Source of the DNA: an uncultured Clostridia bacterium
Lineage (GTDB): Bacteria; Bacillota; Clostridia; Christensenellales; Aristaeellaceae
Length of the DNA: 13,499 nt
Assembly (NCBI GenBank): GCA_937874275.1
Contig: CALNAU010000049.1
Coordinates: forward strand, 1 to 13,499
Reading direction: 5' to 3'
The position numbers were made by a program, and so were the translations under genes. The notes under the pieces are model-generated. The model ran no database searches. It saw only the letters and a list, made by a program, of their open reading frames with translations, and had not been told where the DNA came from. The first letter of the stretch is position 1. The number at the start of each line of letters is the position of its first letter. Shown one piece after another: positions 1 through 7,249 of the stretch.

Positions 1-821
1 AGGTTGATGCACTTGGCATAGCAGCCGCCCTCGATGTTGAAGATGCCCTTGTCGCTCCAGCCATGCTCGTCATCGCCGATGAGCTTGCGGTGCGGGTCGG
101 CGGACAGGGTGGTCTTGCCGGTGCCGGAAAGCCCGAAGAACAGCGCGCTATCGCCTTCCTCGCCGATGTTGGCCGAGCAGTGCATGCTGAACACATCCTG
201 CTTGGGTAGAATGTAGTTCATCACGCTGAACACGCTCTTTTTAATCTCGCCCGCGTACTGGCTGCCGGCGACGACCACCAGCTTGCGCTCAAAGCTGACC
301 AGAATGGCGGCCTCGCTGCGCACGCCGTCAATCTCCGGGATGCAGTGGAAGCCGGGGGCGGCGATGATGGTGAAGTCCGGCGTGTAGCCCGCCAGCTCGT
401 CCTGGGTGGGGCGCAGCAGCAGCTGATGGATGAACAGGTTCTGGCTGGCCAGCTCGTTGACGATGCGGAAATTCTTGCGGTAGGTGGGATCGGCGCCGGC
501 AAAGCCGTCAAACACAAACAGCTCGCGCCCCTGTAAATAGGCGCATACACGCTTGTAGATGCTGTCAAACTTTTCCGGGCTAATGGCCACGTTGACCTTG
601 CCCCACGCGATTTCGTCGTGGATGGACGGCTCATCGACGATGAAGCGGTCATCCGGGCTGCGGCCGGTGTACTTGCCGGTGTTGACCACCAGCGCGCCGG
701 TCTCACTCAGCGTGCCTTCCTGACGGCGCAGCGCGTGCTCCACCAGGCGGGCGGGGGGCAGGTTGCGATAAATCGCAGGTGTTTGAATGATGCCCAGATA
801 TTCCAGATTCAGGTCAGACAT
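1..821 (-). CDS. pckA: Phosphoenolpyruvate carboxykinase (ATP), N-terminal half, cut by window edge
   Basis: The enzyme interconverts oxaloacetate and phosphoenolpyruvate using ATP/ADP in the cytoplasm, for gluconeogenesis or, in many anaerobes, PEP carboxylation. The visible 273 codons begin MSDLNLEYLG. They carry the substrate-binding region NTGKYTGRSPDDRF (about residues 47-60), the kinase-1a loop GLSGTGKTT (230-238), the acidic metal motif GDDEHGW (249-255) and the GGCYAKCIN block (265-273). The family is about 525-540 residues long, so roughly half is missing beyond position 1. The start at 821 is set by a strong AGGAGG a few bases upstream. The gene diverges from the cobalamin adenosyltransferase gene. 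I see no convincing promoter, only a 6-bp inverted repeat at 867-872/889-894 in its leader. The family assignment is secure. Confidence 0.97.
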   Translation of the reverse strand, partial: MSDLNLEYLGIIQTPAIYRNLPPARLVEHALRRQEGTLSETGALVVNTGKYTGRSPDDRFIVDEPSIHDEIAWGKVNVAISPEKFDSIYKRVCAYLQGRELFVFDGFAGADPTYRKNFRIVNELASQNLFIHQLLLRPTQDELAGYTPDFTIIAAPGFHCIPEIDGVRSEAAILVSFERKLVVVAGSQYAGEIKKSVFSVMNYILPKQDVFSMHCSANIGEEGDSALFFGLSGTGKTTLSADPHRKLIGDDEHGWSDKGIFNIEGGCYAKCIN

Positions 822-999
822 GGTGCTCCTCCTATCTTGTGTGCCATGCAGGCAGGGTTATCGTACGGGAGAAATCAGTCCTCCAACATCTCCCCATATT
901 CCACTATTTCTTCATAAATCCTTGAATTCCTGCATGGAGCGGATGTTTTTTGCCCGTATTGTTCATATCGATGTGGGGGGTTGTATTTCCCGGGTGCGC

Positions 1000-1054
1000 A
1001 TGGCAAACTGAGGGCGTAAGCGCCGCGCTACCCGCGGCAGGAAGGGTTTGCCAT
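1000..1054 (+). promoter_or_regulatory. Long hairpin enclosing the ribosome binding site and start codon of the adenosyltransferase gene
   Basis: A perfect 9-bp inverted repeat, ATGGCAAAC at 1000-1008 and GTTTGCCAT at 1046-1054, brackets the leader. The right arm contains the first two bases of the ATG at 1053, and the AGGAAGG ribosome binding site (1040-1046) lies just inside it. Inside the loop, two short alternative stems overlap: GGCG/CGCC around a TAAG loop, and CCGCG/CGCGG. If folded, this would hide the start codon, so translational control is plausible. The conserved core of a cobalamin riboswitch (B12 box) was not recognised. The function is inferred; only the base pairing is seen. 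Confidence 0.5.
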
Positions 1055-1577
1055 GACAGAGGGGCAATTTCATATCTATACCGGCGATGGCAAGGGCAAA
1101 ACCACCGCGGCCATTGGTCTGGCGCTGCGGGCGGCCGGGGCAGGGTGGCGGGTTTATATGGGCCAGTTCATCAAGGATATGTGCTACGGAGAGGTAAAGC
1201 TGCTGCGCGCGCTGCCCGGTGTGACTGTGGCACTGTTCGGCACCGGCGACGGCTGTCTGATTGACGGGCCGCCCAAACCGCAGGATTATGCCTGCGCGCG
1301 AAAGGGCCTTCAGTGTGTGAAGGAGGCGATGACCAATGGGCAGTATGAACTGGTGATTGCCGATGAAATCAACGTAGCGTGGCTGATGGGGCTGATATCG
1401 ACGGAGGATTGGATGGATGTCGCCCGTGTCAGGCCACCTTCTGTGGAACTGGTGTTTACCGGGCGCGGCTTGCCGCCCGGTGGGGAGCAGCTGGCCGACC
1501 TGGTGACCGACATGCGCGAGGTGAAGCACTACTATGCCACAAAGGGGCTGACCTCGCGCACGGGCATCGAATGCTGA
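1053..1577 (+). CDS. cobO: Cob(I)alamin adenosyltransferase (CobO/BtuR family)
   Basis: It transfers the adenosyl group of ATP to cob(I)alamin or corrinoid precursors to make adenosylcobalamin, in the cytoplasm. The 174-residue product has the nucleotide-binding loop GDGKGKTT at residues 11-18. It also has a Walker-B-like IADEIN stretch near the middle, the TGRG motif, and the family's C-terminal block EVKHYY...SRTGIEC. The length is slightly short of E. coli BtuR (196) because the N-terminal extension is absent, as is common in Firmicutes. The start follows AGGAAGG. It stands alone: no other cobalamin genes are in the window, so it may serve salvage. The start codon lies inside a long hairpin. 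No terminator is visible before radC. Confidence 0.95.
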   Translation: MTEGQFHIYTGDGKGKTTAAIGLALRAAGAGWRVYMGQFIKDMCYGEVKLLRALPGVTVALFGTGDGCLIDGPPKPQDYACARKGLQCVKEAMTNGQYELVIADEINVAWLMGLISTEDWMDVARVRPPSVELVFTGRGLPPGGEQLADLVTDMREVKHYYATKGLTSRTGIEC

Positions 1578-1604
1578 CGGCGTCTATGCTTGTCTGAGGG
1601 GCTA

Positions 1605-1613
1605 TGCTATACT
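1605..1613 (+). promoter_or_regulatory. Probable extended -10 promoter for radC
   Basis: TGCTATACT forms an extended -10 (TG at 1605-1606, TATACT at 1608-1613). The expected -35 position (1585-1590, TATGCT) matches poorly, which is tolerated in extended -10 promoters. Transcription would start near 1620, giving a leader of about 16 nt before the ATG at 1636. Confidence 0.5.
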
Positions 1614-1635
1614 TCATCGGGAAAGGGGTGAGCGC

Positions 1636-2307
1636 ATGGAGGAGCACGCGGGCCACCGCAAGCGGCTGCGGGAGCGGTATGCCAGGGCTGGCTTTGACGG
1701 CTTCGCGCCCCATGAGGTGCTGGAGCTGCTGCTCGCCTATGCCATCCCCAGGCGGGATACCAAGCCCATTGCCCGGGCGTTGCTGGGCCGCTTCGGCTCG
1801 CTGGCCGGGGTGCTGGCGGCTGAAAAGGCGGAGCTCATGGCCGTACCCGGCATCGGCGAGCAGGCCGCCACGCTGCTCACCATGCTGCTGCCGCTGATGC
1901 GGCTGTATCAGCAGAGCCAGCTGGAGGAGATGCCGGATTTGTCCCGGACGGAGCAGCGGCACGCGTACTGCCGGGCGCTGCTGATGGGCGAGCGGTACGA
2001 GCGCCTGTACGTGCTCGCGCTTGACGCGTCCGGACGCCTGCTGGGCAAGCGGCTGATATCCTCCGGCGATGAAGGGGAGACAGCGGTGTACCCCCGGCTG
2101 ATTGTATCGGCGCTGCTCAGTGCTGGTGCCGCGGGCGCGGTGCTGTGCCACAACCACCCGGACGGCAACCCCGCGCCCTCCCGCGCGGATATGGAGATGA
2201 CCACGGCGCTGGCGCAGATGCTGCGCCCGCTGGGCATTGCCCTGCATGACCACCTGATTGTCGGCGCGTCCGATTGTGTCAGCCTGGCCGAGCGGGGCAT
2301 GCTGTGA
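1636..2307 (+). CDS. radC: RadC family JAB1/MPN-domain protein
   Basis: This is a 223-residue member of the RadC (YeeS/UPF0758) family. Residues 1-90 form the N-terminal helical region with a helix-hairpin-helix stretch MAVPGIGEQAA (68-78). The C-terminal half is a JAMM/MPN metal-binding domain. Its ligands are visible in HNHPDGNPAPSRAD (H172, H174, D185), and it has the conserved LHDHLIVG (203-210). The length is typical. The historical link to DNA repair is doubtful; the real role of chromosomal RadC is unsettled. The ATG follows an AAAGGGGTGA ribosome binding site. The DUF218 gene begins 22 nt downstream, so the two probably share a transcript. Confidence 0.93.
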   Translation: MEEHAGHRKRLRERYARAGFDGFAPHEVLELLLAYAIPRRDTKPIARALLGRFGSLAGVLAAEKAELMAVPGIGEQAATLLTMLLPLMRLYQQSQLEEMPDLSRTEQRHAYCRALLMGERYERLYVLALDASGRLLGKRLISSGDEGETAVYPRLIVSALLSAGAAGAVLCHNHPDGNPAPSRADMEMTTALAQMLRPLGIALHDHLIVGASDCVSLAERGML

Positions 2308-2329
2308 ATCGAACCAAAGCGAGGACACC

Positions 2330-2953
2330 ATGGCAAGACGACGCAGGAGAAGGAGCCCATTGATGATACTGATCAAGCTGGCGCTGACGGCAGCGCTGCT
2401 GTTCGCGCTGGCTTACGCGGCGATGTTCGCCCTCCAGCTGTACAGCGAGCACACGGTGCCCAAGCCCGGCAACACCGATGCCATCATTGTGCTGGGCGCG
2501 CAGGTGAACCCGGACGGCCAGCCCTCCAAGCAGCTGGCCCTGCGATTGCAATTGGCGCTGGAGGAATATCAGCGCCAGCCGCGGCCCATCGTGGTCTGTG
2601 GCGCGCAGGGGGTCAACGAACCGGCCAGCGAGGCCTCGGTCATGCGCGACTGGCTGGTGGCGCGGGGCGTCAAGGCGCAGGACGTGCAGATGGATGAGCA
2701 TTCCTTCAACACCAAGCAGAACATCCAGGAAGCCACGTACAAGCTGCCCCCCGGCACCAAGGATGTGCTGATTGTCACCAGCGACTATCATCTGCCCCGC
2801 GCGATGATGATTGCCCGCGACCTGGGGCTCAACCCCTCGGGCATGGGCAGCCCCATTTTGCCCGAATACTGGCTCAAAAACCACGCGCGCGAGGCGCTGG
2901 CCTGGGGCAAGTACTATGTCAACAAATTTTTGCCCTTTGTACCGATCGACTGA
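2330..2953 (+). CDS. YdcF/DUF218 (SanA-like) membrane-anchored protein
   Basis: The 207-residue protein starts with a basic patch (MARRRRRRSP), then one membrane segment at about 11-36, then the YdcF/DUF218 domain facing outward. Conserved marks are DAIIVLGAQV (50-59), the ASEASVMRDWL...GV block (98-113), the SFNTKQN block (125-131) and VTSDYHLPRA (149-158). Members include SanA and ElyC, linked to cell-envelope integrity; the biochemical activity is not established. The ATG at 2330 is preferred over an upstream ATG at 2258, which lies inside radC and would add residues unlike the family. It follows GCGAGGA. The next gene starts 5 nt after the stop. Confidence 0.88.
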   Translation: MARRRRRRSPLMILIKLALTAALLFALAYAAMFALQLYSEHTVPKPGNTDAIIVLGAQVNPDGQPSKQLALRLQLALEEYQRQPRPIVVCGAQGVNEPASEASVMRDWLVARGVKAQDVQMDEHSFNTKQNIQEATYKLPPGTKDVLIVTSDYHLPRAMMIARDLGLNPSGMGSPILPEYWLKNHAREALAWGKYYVNKFLPFVPID

Positions 2954-2958
2954 TTGGT

Positions 2959-3489
2959 ATGGCGAAATTGAGAAAAACCCTGGGCCATTGGGACGACCCG
3001 TCCGTGCGGGCGCTGATGGCGCTGATTGATACCCAGAGCAAGGAGTCCATCCGCCGCTGGTGCCTGGGCTATGCGCAAGTGCATATGCTGCCCATCTTTG
3101 AGCGGCGCTGCCCGGGGGATGACCGCCCGCGCCGCGCGCTGATGGCCGCCGCGCAATACCTGGACGGGCAGGTCAAATTCCCCGAGGTGAAGCGCGTCAT
3201 CTTGCAGGAGTGCCATGCCGCGGCCCGCGAGCTGGCGCATGACCCCGTGGCCCAGGCGGCAGCCCGGGCCTGCGGGCAAGGCGCCGCTGTGGTGCACACG
3301 CTGTCCCATTCCCTGGGGCTGTATTTCTACGGCGCGGCGGCGGTGGCCTACGACAAACTGGGCCTGAGCGCAAGCGCCCAGGCCTATGATGAAATCGCCC
3401 AGCAGGTATGCGAGCATTTGCGCCAAAGCCTGCAGGCGGTCGCGGTGGCGGATGAACCCAATCCGGCGAAAATCAAATGGTATTGTTAG
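2959..3489 (+). CDS. Imm5-like putative immunity protein (orphan)
   Basis: The 176-residue helical, Ala/Arg-rich protein has no signal peptide or membrane segment. It resembles the Imm5-like putative immunity proteins of polymorphic toxin systems. The pattern seen is LPIFERRCPGDDRPRRAL (about 44-61), a run of acidic and basic helices with AAARELAHDP...AAARACGQ, then HTLSHSLGLYFYGAAA. I recognise this from memory of the family and could not search. The start is 5 nt after the DUF218 stop with no strong ribosome binding site, so translation is probably coupled. No toxin, LXG or RHS gene lies nearby. If the family call is right, it is an orphan immunity gene or has another role. Confidence 0.7.
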   Translation: MAKLRKTLGHWDDPSVRALMALIDTQSKESIRRWCLGYAQVHMLPIFERRCPGDDRPRRALMAAAQYLDGQVKFPEVKRVILQECHAAARELAHDPVAQAAARACGQGAAVVHTLSHSLGLYFYGAAAVAYDKLGLSASAQAYDEIAQQVCEHLRQSLQAVAVADEPNPAKIKWYC

Positions 3490-3511
3490 GCATCAGGCAT
3501 CTCGCGGATAT

Positions 3512-4516
3512 TTAGCCCTGCTCAATCATCTCATGCGCCAGGCAGCGGCCAATCAGCGGCAGCCGCTTATCCCGGTCGCCCAGCACCCACATCAGCTTGG
3601 TGAGCGCGGCCTCGGTGGTCATGTCGTGCGCGCCCCATACGCTGCTTTGCAGCACATGCCGGCCGACTTCGTAGATGGAGAAGTCGGCCTTTTCGTACAG
3701 GCATTGGGTGGTGACCAGCGTGAGGATGTGTTTCTCACTCAGCGCGCCCAGGCAATCCAGCAGGTTGCGGCGGATGTAGTGCAGCCCGCCCAGGCCGAAT
3801 GCCTCGATGACCAGGCCTTGGTAGCCCGCGCGGATGATGTGGTCGAATATTTCCGGGTCGGTACCCGGCATCAGCTTCAGCAGGAATACGCGGGGCTCTA
3901 TCAGCAGCATGTCCTCCGGCGGGATGGACACCGCCACCTGCCCGCAGGGGGCGATGGCGTTTTGCATGTGCAGGCCGTCTGCGTCAAAATAGCCCACCGC
4001 CGGGGCGTTGATGCTGTCAAAGGCGTCAAAGCCCAGCGTGCGCAGCTTGACCGCGCGGGTGCCGTAAATCACCTTGTGGTGAAAGGCCACGTACACGCCG
4101 GGGGCGGCATGGGTGGCCACGGTGAAGGCCTCGCTCAGGTTGGCCGGCGCGTCGCTCAGCGGGTGGTTAAGCGGCAGTTGGCTGCCCGTCAGCACCACCG
4201 GGATGTTGAGCCCCTGCAGCATGAAGCTAAGCGCCGAGGCCGAGTAGGCCATGGTATCGGTACCGTGGGTGATGACAATGCCCTCGCAGTCCCGCGCTGC
4301 ATCGCACACGGCGCGGGCCAGCTGCTGCCACTCCTCGGGTTGTATGTTGCTGCTGTCCAGCGAAAAAACGTCCCTGGCCTCAATCCGGGCCTGACCGGCC
4401 AGGCCGGGGCACAGGCGCAGGATGTCCTCCGCCGTCATCGCCGGCGCCAGGCCGGACTCGGTTTGCAGGCTGGCAATGGTACCGCCCGTGGTGAGCAGGA
4501 TGATTCTGGGCAGCAT
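3512..4516 (-). CDS. ansA: Type I L-asparaginase
   Basis: It hydrolyses L-asparagine to aspartate and ammonia. The 334-residue product has both catalytic signatures: TTGGTIAS at residues 9-16 (nucleophile T13) and HGTDTM at 84-89 (T86-D87). It also has the substrate-binding DSSN (54-57) and the conserved HHKVIYGTRAVKLRT segment. There is no signal peptide, so it is cytoplasmic like E. coli AnsA. The ATG at 4516 is preferred over an upstream ATG at 4561 because it sits 6 nt after AAGGAG and starts with the family's MLPRIILLTTGG. The gene converges on the Imm5-like gene with only 22 bp between stops and no visible terminator there. Confidence 0.95.
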   Translation of the reverse strand: MLPRIILLTTGGTIASLQTESGLAPAMTAEDILRLCPGLAGQARIEARDVFSLDSSNIQPEEWQQLARAVCDAARDCEGIVITHGTDTMAYSASALSFMLQGLNIPVVLTGSQLPLNHPLSDAPANLSEAFTVATHAAPGVYVAFHHKVIYGTRAVKLRTLGFDAFDSINAPAVGYFDADGLHMQNAIAPCGQVAVSIPPEDMLLIEPRVFLLKLMPGTDPEIFDHIIRAGYQGLVIEAFGLGGLHYIRRNLLDCLGALSEKHILTLVTTQCLYEKADFSIYEVGRHVLQSSVWGAHDMTTEAALTKLMWVLGDRDKRLPLIGRCLAHEMIEQG

Positions 4517-4551
4517 GAGATGCTCCTTCGTATGTGTAATCCACTGGCAGA

Positions 4552-4580
4552 AACATAGCATGAATAGGCCGGGATGTCAA
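4552..4580 (-). promoter_or_regulatory. Promoter of the asparaginase gene
   Basis: On the minus strand TTGACA (4580-4575) and TATGTT (4557-4552) are separated by 17 nt. The leader is about 30 nt. It lies just downstream of the argG terminator, so the asparaginase gene is probably transcribed on its own. Confidence 0.75.
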
Positions 4581-4585
4581 AGAGA

Positions 4586-4629
4586 ACACAAATAGAACAA
4601 ACCGCCGGCAGCGTGTGGCTGACCGGCGG
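4586..4629 (-). terminator. Intrinsic terminator of argG
   Basis: Arms CCGCCGGCAGC (4602-4612) and GCTG plus CCGGCGG (4618-4629, one bulged A) form an 11-bp GC-rich stem with a 5-nt loop. On the minus strand it is followed by the T-rich TTTGTTCTATTTG. Confidence 0.8.
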
Positions 4630-4647
4630 CGTAGGACACGAAGAATT

Positions 4648-5862
4648 TTACTGTTTCGCGCGCTGCTGATCCATCATGGCCTTCACCCGGATGGGCAGGC
4701 CGTACAGGTTGATGAAGCCCTCGGCGTCCTTCTGGTTATAGTCGCTCTCGCCAAAGGTGGCCATGCTCTCGGAGTAGAGGGAGTAGGGGCTTTCGAGGCC
4801 CGCGGGAATCATGTTGCCCTTGTACAGCTTCAGCCGCACGGTGCCGGTCACGGTCTCCTGCGTTTTGTCCACAAAGGCGCTGAGCGCCTCGCGCAGCGGG
4901 GTGAACCACTGGCCGTTGTAGACTAATTGGGCGAAGGTGAGGGACAGCTCCTGCTTTTTGTGCGCCGTCATGCGGTCCAGGCAAATGCTCTCCAGTAGGC
5001 CGTGCGCCTTGTACAGGATGGCGCCACCCGGCGTCTCGTACACGCCGCGGCTCTTCATGCCCACCAGGCGGTTTTCCACGATGTCCTGAATGCCGATGCC
5101 GTTGGCGCCGCCCACTTCATTGAGCTTGAGGATAATCTCCTTGGGCGTCATGGCCTGGCCGTCCAGCTTGACGGGCACGCCCTGCTCAAAGTCCAAAGTG
5201 ATGTAGGTGGGCTTGTCCGGCGCCTGCATGGGGGAGACGCACATCTCCAGAAAGCCGGGCTTTTCGTAGGTGGGTTCGTTGGCGGGGTCCTCCAGGTCAA
5301 GCCCTTCGTGGCTTAGGTGCCACAGGTTCTTGTCCTTGGAGTAGTTGGTCTCCCGGCTGATTTTCAGCGGGATGCCGCGCTGCTCGGCATAGTCAATCTC
5401 GTCCTCGCGGGAGGTTAGCTCCCACTCCCGCCAGGGGGCAATCACCTTCATGCCGGGGGCGAAGTGCTGGATGGTCAGTTCAAACCGCACCTGGTCGTTG
5501 CCCTTGCCGGTGCAGCCGTGGCAGATGGCGTCGGCGTTCTCCTTCAGCGCGATTTCCACCAATCGCTGGGCGATGCAGGGGCGCGCCGTGCTGGTGCCCA
5601 GCAAATACTCCTCATACACCGCGCCCGCCTTCAGGGTTGGCATAATGAAGTCGTTGACATACATGTCCGACAGGTCCTCAATATACAGCTTGGATGCACC
5701 CGTCTTGAGCGCCTTCTCCTCCAGGCCGTCGGTCTCATCGCCCTGCCCCACGTTGCCGCAGACGGCGATGACCTCGCATCCCTCATAATTTTCCTTCAGC
5801 CAGGGGATGATGACCGAGGTATCCAAGCCACCTGAGTAAGCCAACACAATCTTCATAGCCAT
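4648..5862 (-). CDS. argG: Argininosuccinate synthase
   Basis: It condenses citrulline and aspartate with ATP to argininosuccinate in arginine biosynthesis, in the cytoplasm. The 404-residue protein is full length. It shows the ATP pyrophosphatase loop AYSGGLDTS (8-16), the CHGCTGKGNDQVRFE signature, and conserved TSTARPC and SRETNYSKDKN blocks. The start at 5862 follows GGAGG with 7 nt spacing. A second ATG two codons in (5856) is less well spaced. argH is not adjacent in this window. The gene has its own promoter and terminator, and is divergent from a DMT permease. Confidence 0.98.
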   Translation of the reverse strand: MAMKIVLAYSGGLDTSVIIPWLKENYEGCEVIAVCGNVGQGDETDGLEEKALKTGASKLYIEDLSDMYVNDFIMPTLKAGAVYEEYLLGTSTARPCIAQRLVEIALKENADAICHGCTGKGNDQVRFELTIQHFAPGMKVIAPWREWELTSREDEIDYAEQRGIPLKISRETNYSKDKNLWHLSHEGLDLEDPANEPTYEKPGFLEMCVSPMQAPDKPTYITLDFEQGVPVKLDGQAMTPKEIILKLNEVGGANGIGIQDIVENRLVGMKSRGVYETPGGAILYKAHGLLESICLDRMTAHKKQELSLTFAQLVYNGQWFTPLREALSAFVDKTQETVTGTVRLKLYKGNMIPAGLESPYSLYSESMATFGESDYNQKDAEGFINLYGLPIRVKAMMDQQRAKQ

Positions 5863-5897
5863 TCGCGCGCCTCCATAATAATGCGTAATACTGGATA

Positions 5898-5925
5898 ATT
5901 ATACCGATTGAGTTCGGCTTGTCAA
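5898..5925 (-). promoter_or_regulatory. Promoter of argG
   Basis: On the minus strand a perfect TTGACA (5925-5920), a 16-nt spacer and a perfect TATAAT (5903-5898) form a near-ideal sigma-A promoter. The leader is about 30 nt. I do not recognise a clear ARG box for ArgR. Confidence 0.85.
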
Positions 5926-5929
5926 CCCC

Positions 5930-5966
5930 TGTCAATCGGACAAATATCCAACGAATTTGATTGACA
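5930..5966. promoter_or_regulatory. 8-bp dyad between the divergent argG and permease promoters
   Basis: TGTCAATC (5930-5937) and GATTGACA (5959-5966) form a perfect inverted repeat with a 21-nt centre. The right arm contains the permease -35. The left arm lies directly beside the argG -35. This could be a shared operator, or just the result of two TTGACA-like boxes pointing away from each other. Confidence 0.35.
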
Positions 5967-5988
5967 GCGCCGGTCATTCCGCTATGAT
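5961..5988 (+). promoter_or_regulatory. Promoter of the EamA-family permease gene
   Basis: TTGACA (5961-5966), a 16-nt spacer and TATGAT (5983-5988) precede the ribosome binding site GGAGGG at 5995-6000 and the ATG at 6006. The leader would be only about 10 nt. Confidence 0.7.
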
Positions 5989-6005
5989 ACTTACGGAGGG
6001 CAGAT

Positions 6006-6887
6006 ATGGAGCAATGGGGTGCGCTGGCCGCGCTTGGCGCGGCCGCAATGTGGACGGTCAACAGCGTCATCATGGAGCGGCGCGGCATTGGCCTGGACAG
6101 CCGCGGCCTGAATGCCGGGCGCATTTTTCTGGGGTTGCTTCTGATCACGCTGGTGCATCTGTTGCGGGGGCACGGCATGTTCCCGCAGGCTGTCGGCGCG
6201 GACGCCTGGCTTTGGCTGCTGCTGTCGGGCGTAATAGGTTTTGCCGCGGGCGACAGCCTGTTGGTCAGCGGATTTCTGAGCATTGGCGCGCGGCTGACGC
6301 TGCTGGTGTTCTCCTTCTCGCCGGTGCTTACAGCCATCCTCAGCTACCTGCTGTTTGGGGAAACACTGGGGCTGTTCAAAATCATCGGCATGCTGCTGGT
6401 TATCGGCGGCATCATGCTGGTGATTGGCGGCAAGGGGGAGAAGGCGCAGTCCGCCGATATGGCCCGCGGCCTGCTGTTTGCCTTTCTGGCGGCATTGGCG
6501 CAGGCCGCCAGCAACATCACCAGCAAGATGGGCTTAAGCCAGGTGGATGCCATCGGCGCGACGCAGATTCGGCTGATCGGCGGCGTCATCGGCATCGTGG
6601 TGGTCCTTGCGATGGGCGGGGCGTGGGACAAGCTGCGCGCGGTGCTGCGCTCGCCCAACGGACGGCTGACCATCCTGTCCGGCGCCTGCATCGGCACGCT
6701 GCTAGGCGTGGTGCTGTCCATGACCGCCCTGCAGCTGACCAAGGCCGCCATTGCCTCCACCCTGATGACCACCATGCCGGTGCTAATTCTGCCCATCTCC
6801 CGCTTCATCCTCAAAGAGCAGCTGCACGCCAAAGATATCCTGGGTGCCGCCATATGCGTCGCGGGCAGCGCGATTCTGTTTTTGTGA
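6006..6887 (+). CDS. EamA-family (DMT superfamily) membrane transporter
   Basis: The 293-residue integral membrane protein has about ten hydrophobic helices in two EamA repeats, roughly residues 1-145 and 155-293. The repeats are split by a short charged loop (GGKGEKAQSADMARG). Conserved features include the Gly-rich first helix with W16, the FSPVLTAILSYLLFGETL segment ending repeat one, and TTMPVLILPISRFILKEQL near the end of repeat two. The second has the P...FILKEQL pattern typical of amino acid or metabolite exporters. The substrate cannot be read from sequence. It starts after GGAGGG. It is divergent from argG, which may hint at amino acid export, but this is only positional. Confidence 0.88.
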   Translation: MEQWGALAALGAAAMWTVNSVIMERRGIGLDSRGLNAGRIFLGLLLITLVHLLRGHGMFPQAVGADAWLWLLLSGVIGFAAGDSLLVSGFLSIGARLTLLVFSFSPVLTAILSYLLFGETLGLFKIIGMLLVIGGIMLVIGGKGEKAQSADMARGLLFAFLAALAQAASNITSKMGLSQVDAIGATQIRLIGGVIGIVVVLAMGGAWDKLRAVLRSPNGRLTILSGACIGTLLGVVLSMTALQLTKAAIASTLMTTMPVLILPISRFILKEQLHAKDILGAAICVAGSAILFL

Positions 6888-6894
6888 TGACCTC

Positions 6895-6928
6895 GCGGGG
6901 CAGTTTGCGCTATTTGATAGCACCCCGC
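6895..6928. other. Hairpin after the EamA permease gene, without U-tract
   Basis: GCGGGG (6895-6900) pairs with CCCCGC (6923-6928), and an inner GCTAT/ATAGC stem closes a TTG loop. On the plus strand it is followed by TCAAAAAAGC, not a T-run, so intrinsic termination is doubtful. It may protect the 3' end of the permease transcript. Confidence 0.45.
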
Positions 6929-6940
6929 TCAAAAAAGCAG

Positions 6941-6970
6941 TTGACGCGTCATGCTTTATCGGGGTATAAT
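6941..6970 (+). promoter_or_regulatory. Promoter of rpsU
   Basis: TTGACG (6941-6946), an 18-nt spacer and a perfect TATAAT (6965-6970) precede a leader of about 63 nt. A small CGCCG/CGGCG hairpin (6989-6993/7000-7004) lies in the leader. Confidence 0.8.
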
Positions 6971-7040
6971 TGTTTTACGGTCGCCATCCGCCGTGTAAGC
7001 GGCGTGTGCCAAGGCGAGATGTGCGAAGGGAGGGATATGA

Positions 7041-7214
7041 GTGTCTGAAGTCCGAGTGAAGGAAAACGAAACGCTGGAAAGCGCGCTGAAGCGCTTCAAG
7101 CGTCAATGCGCCCGATCCGGCGTCCTGGCAGAGGTGCGCAAGCGCGAGCACTACGAAAAGCCCAGCGTCAAGCGCAAGAAGAAAATGGAAGCCGCCCGCA
7201 AGCGTAAGTATTGA
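7041..7214 (+). CDS. rpsU: Small ribosomal subunit protein bS21
   Basis: The 57-residue basic protein begins MSEVRVKENETLESALKRFKRQC and ends in a Lys/Arg-rich tail, KRKKKMEAARKRKY. It is full length for bS21, which helps start-site selection on mRNA in the 30S subunit. Translation starts at GTG (7041), seven bases after GGGAGG. An ATG at 7037 is in another frame and runs only four codons to a stop at 7048, so it is not the start. The gene is monocistronic, with its own promoter and terminator. Confidence 0.96.
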   Translation: MSEVRVKENETLESALKRFKRQCARSGVLAEVRKREHYEKPSVKRKKKMEAARKRKY

Positions 7215-7222
7215 TTCACCTG

Positions 7223-7249
7223 AAAGCCGTCCCGCAAGGGCGGCTTTTT
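7223..7249 (+). terminator. Intrinsic terminator of rpsU
   Basis: AAAGCCG and CCC pair with GGG and CGGCTTT across a GCAA tetraloop, with one bulged T, giving a 10-bp stem that ends in TTTTT. It lies 8 nt after the rpsU stop. Confidence 0.92.

Noticed and set aside
221..706. Minus-strand open frame of 161 codons inside the carboxykinase gene
   Set aside because: It is another frame of the carboxykinase coding sequence; the product is Ser/Ala/Arg/Thr-rich with no recognisable domain.
822..1052. Possible cobalamin riboswitch before the adenosyltransferase gene
   Set aside because: The B12 box and the conserved core elements could not be found; only the start-codon hairpin is supported.
3386..4558. 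Plus-strand open frame of 390 codons opposite the asparaginase gene
   Set aside because: It is antisense to a gene with complete catalytic motifs; the product is His/Gln/Arg-rich low-complexity sequence, typical of an antisense shadow in GC-rich DNA.
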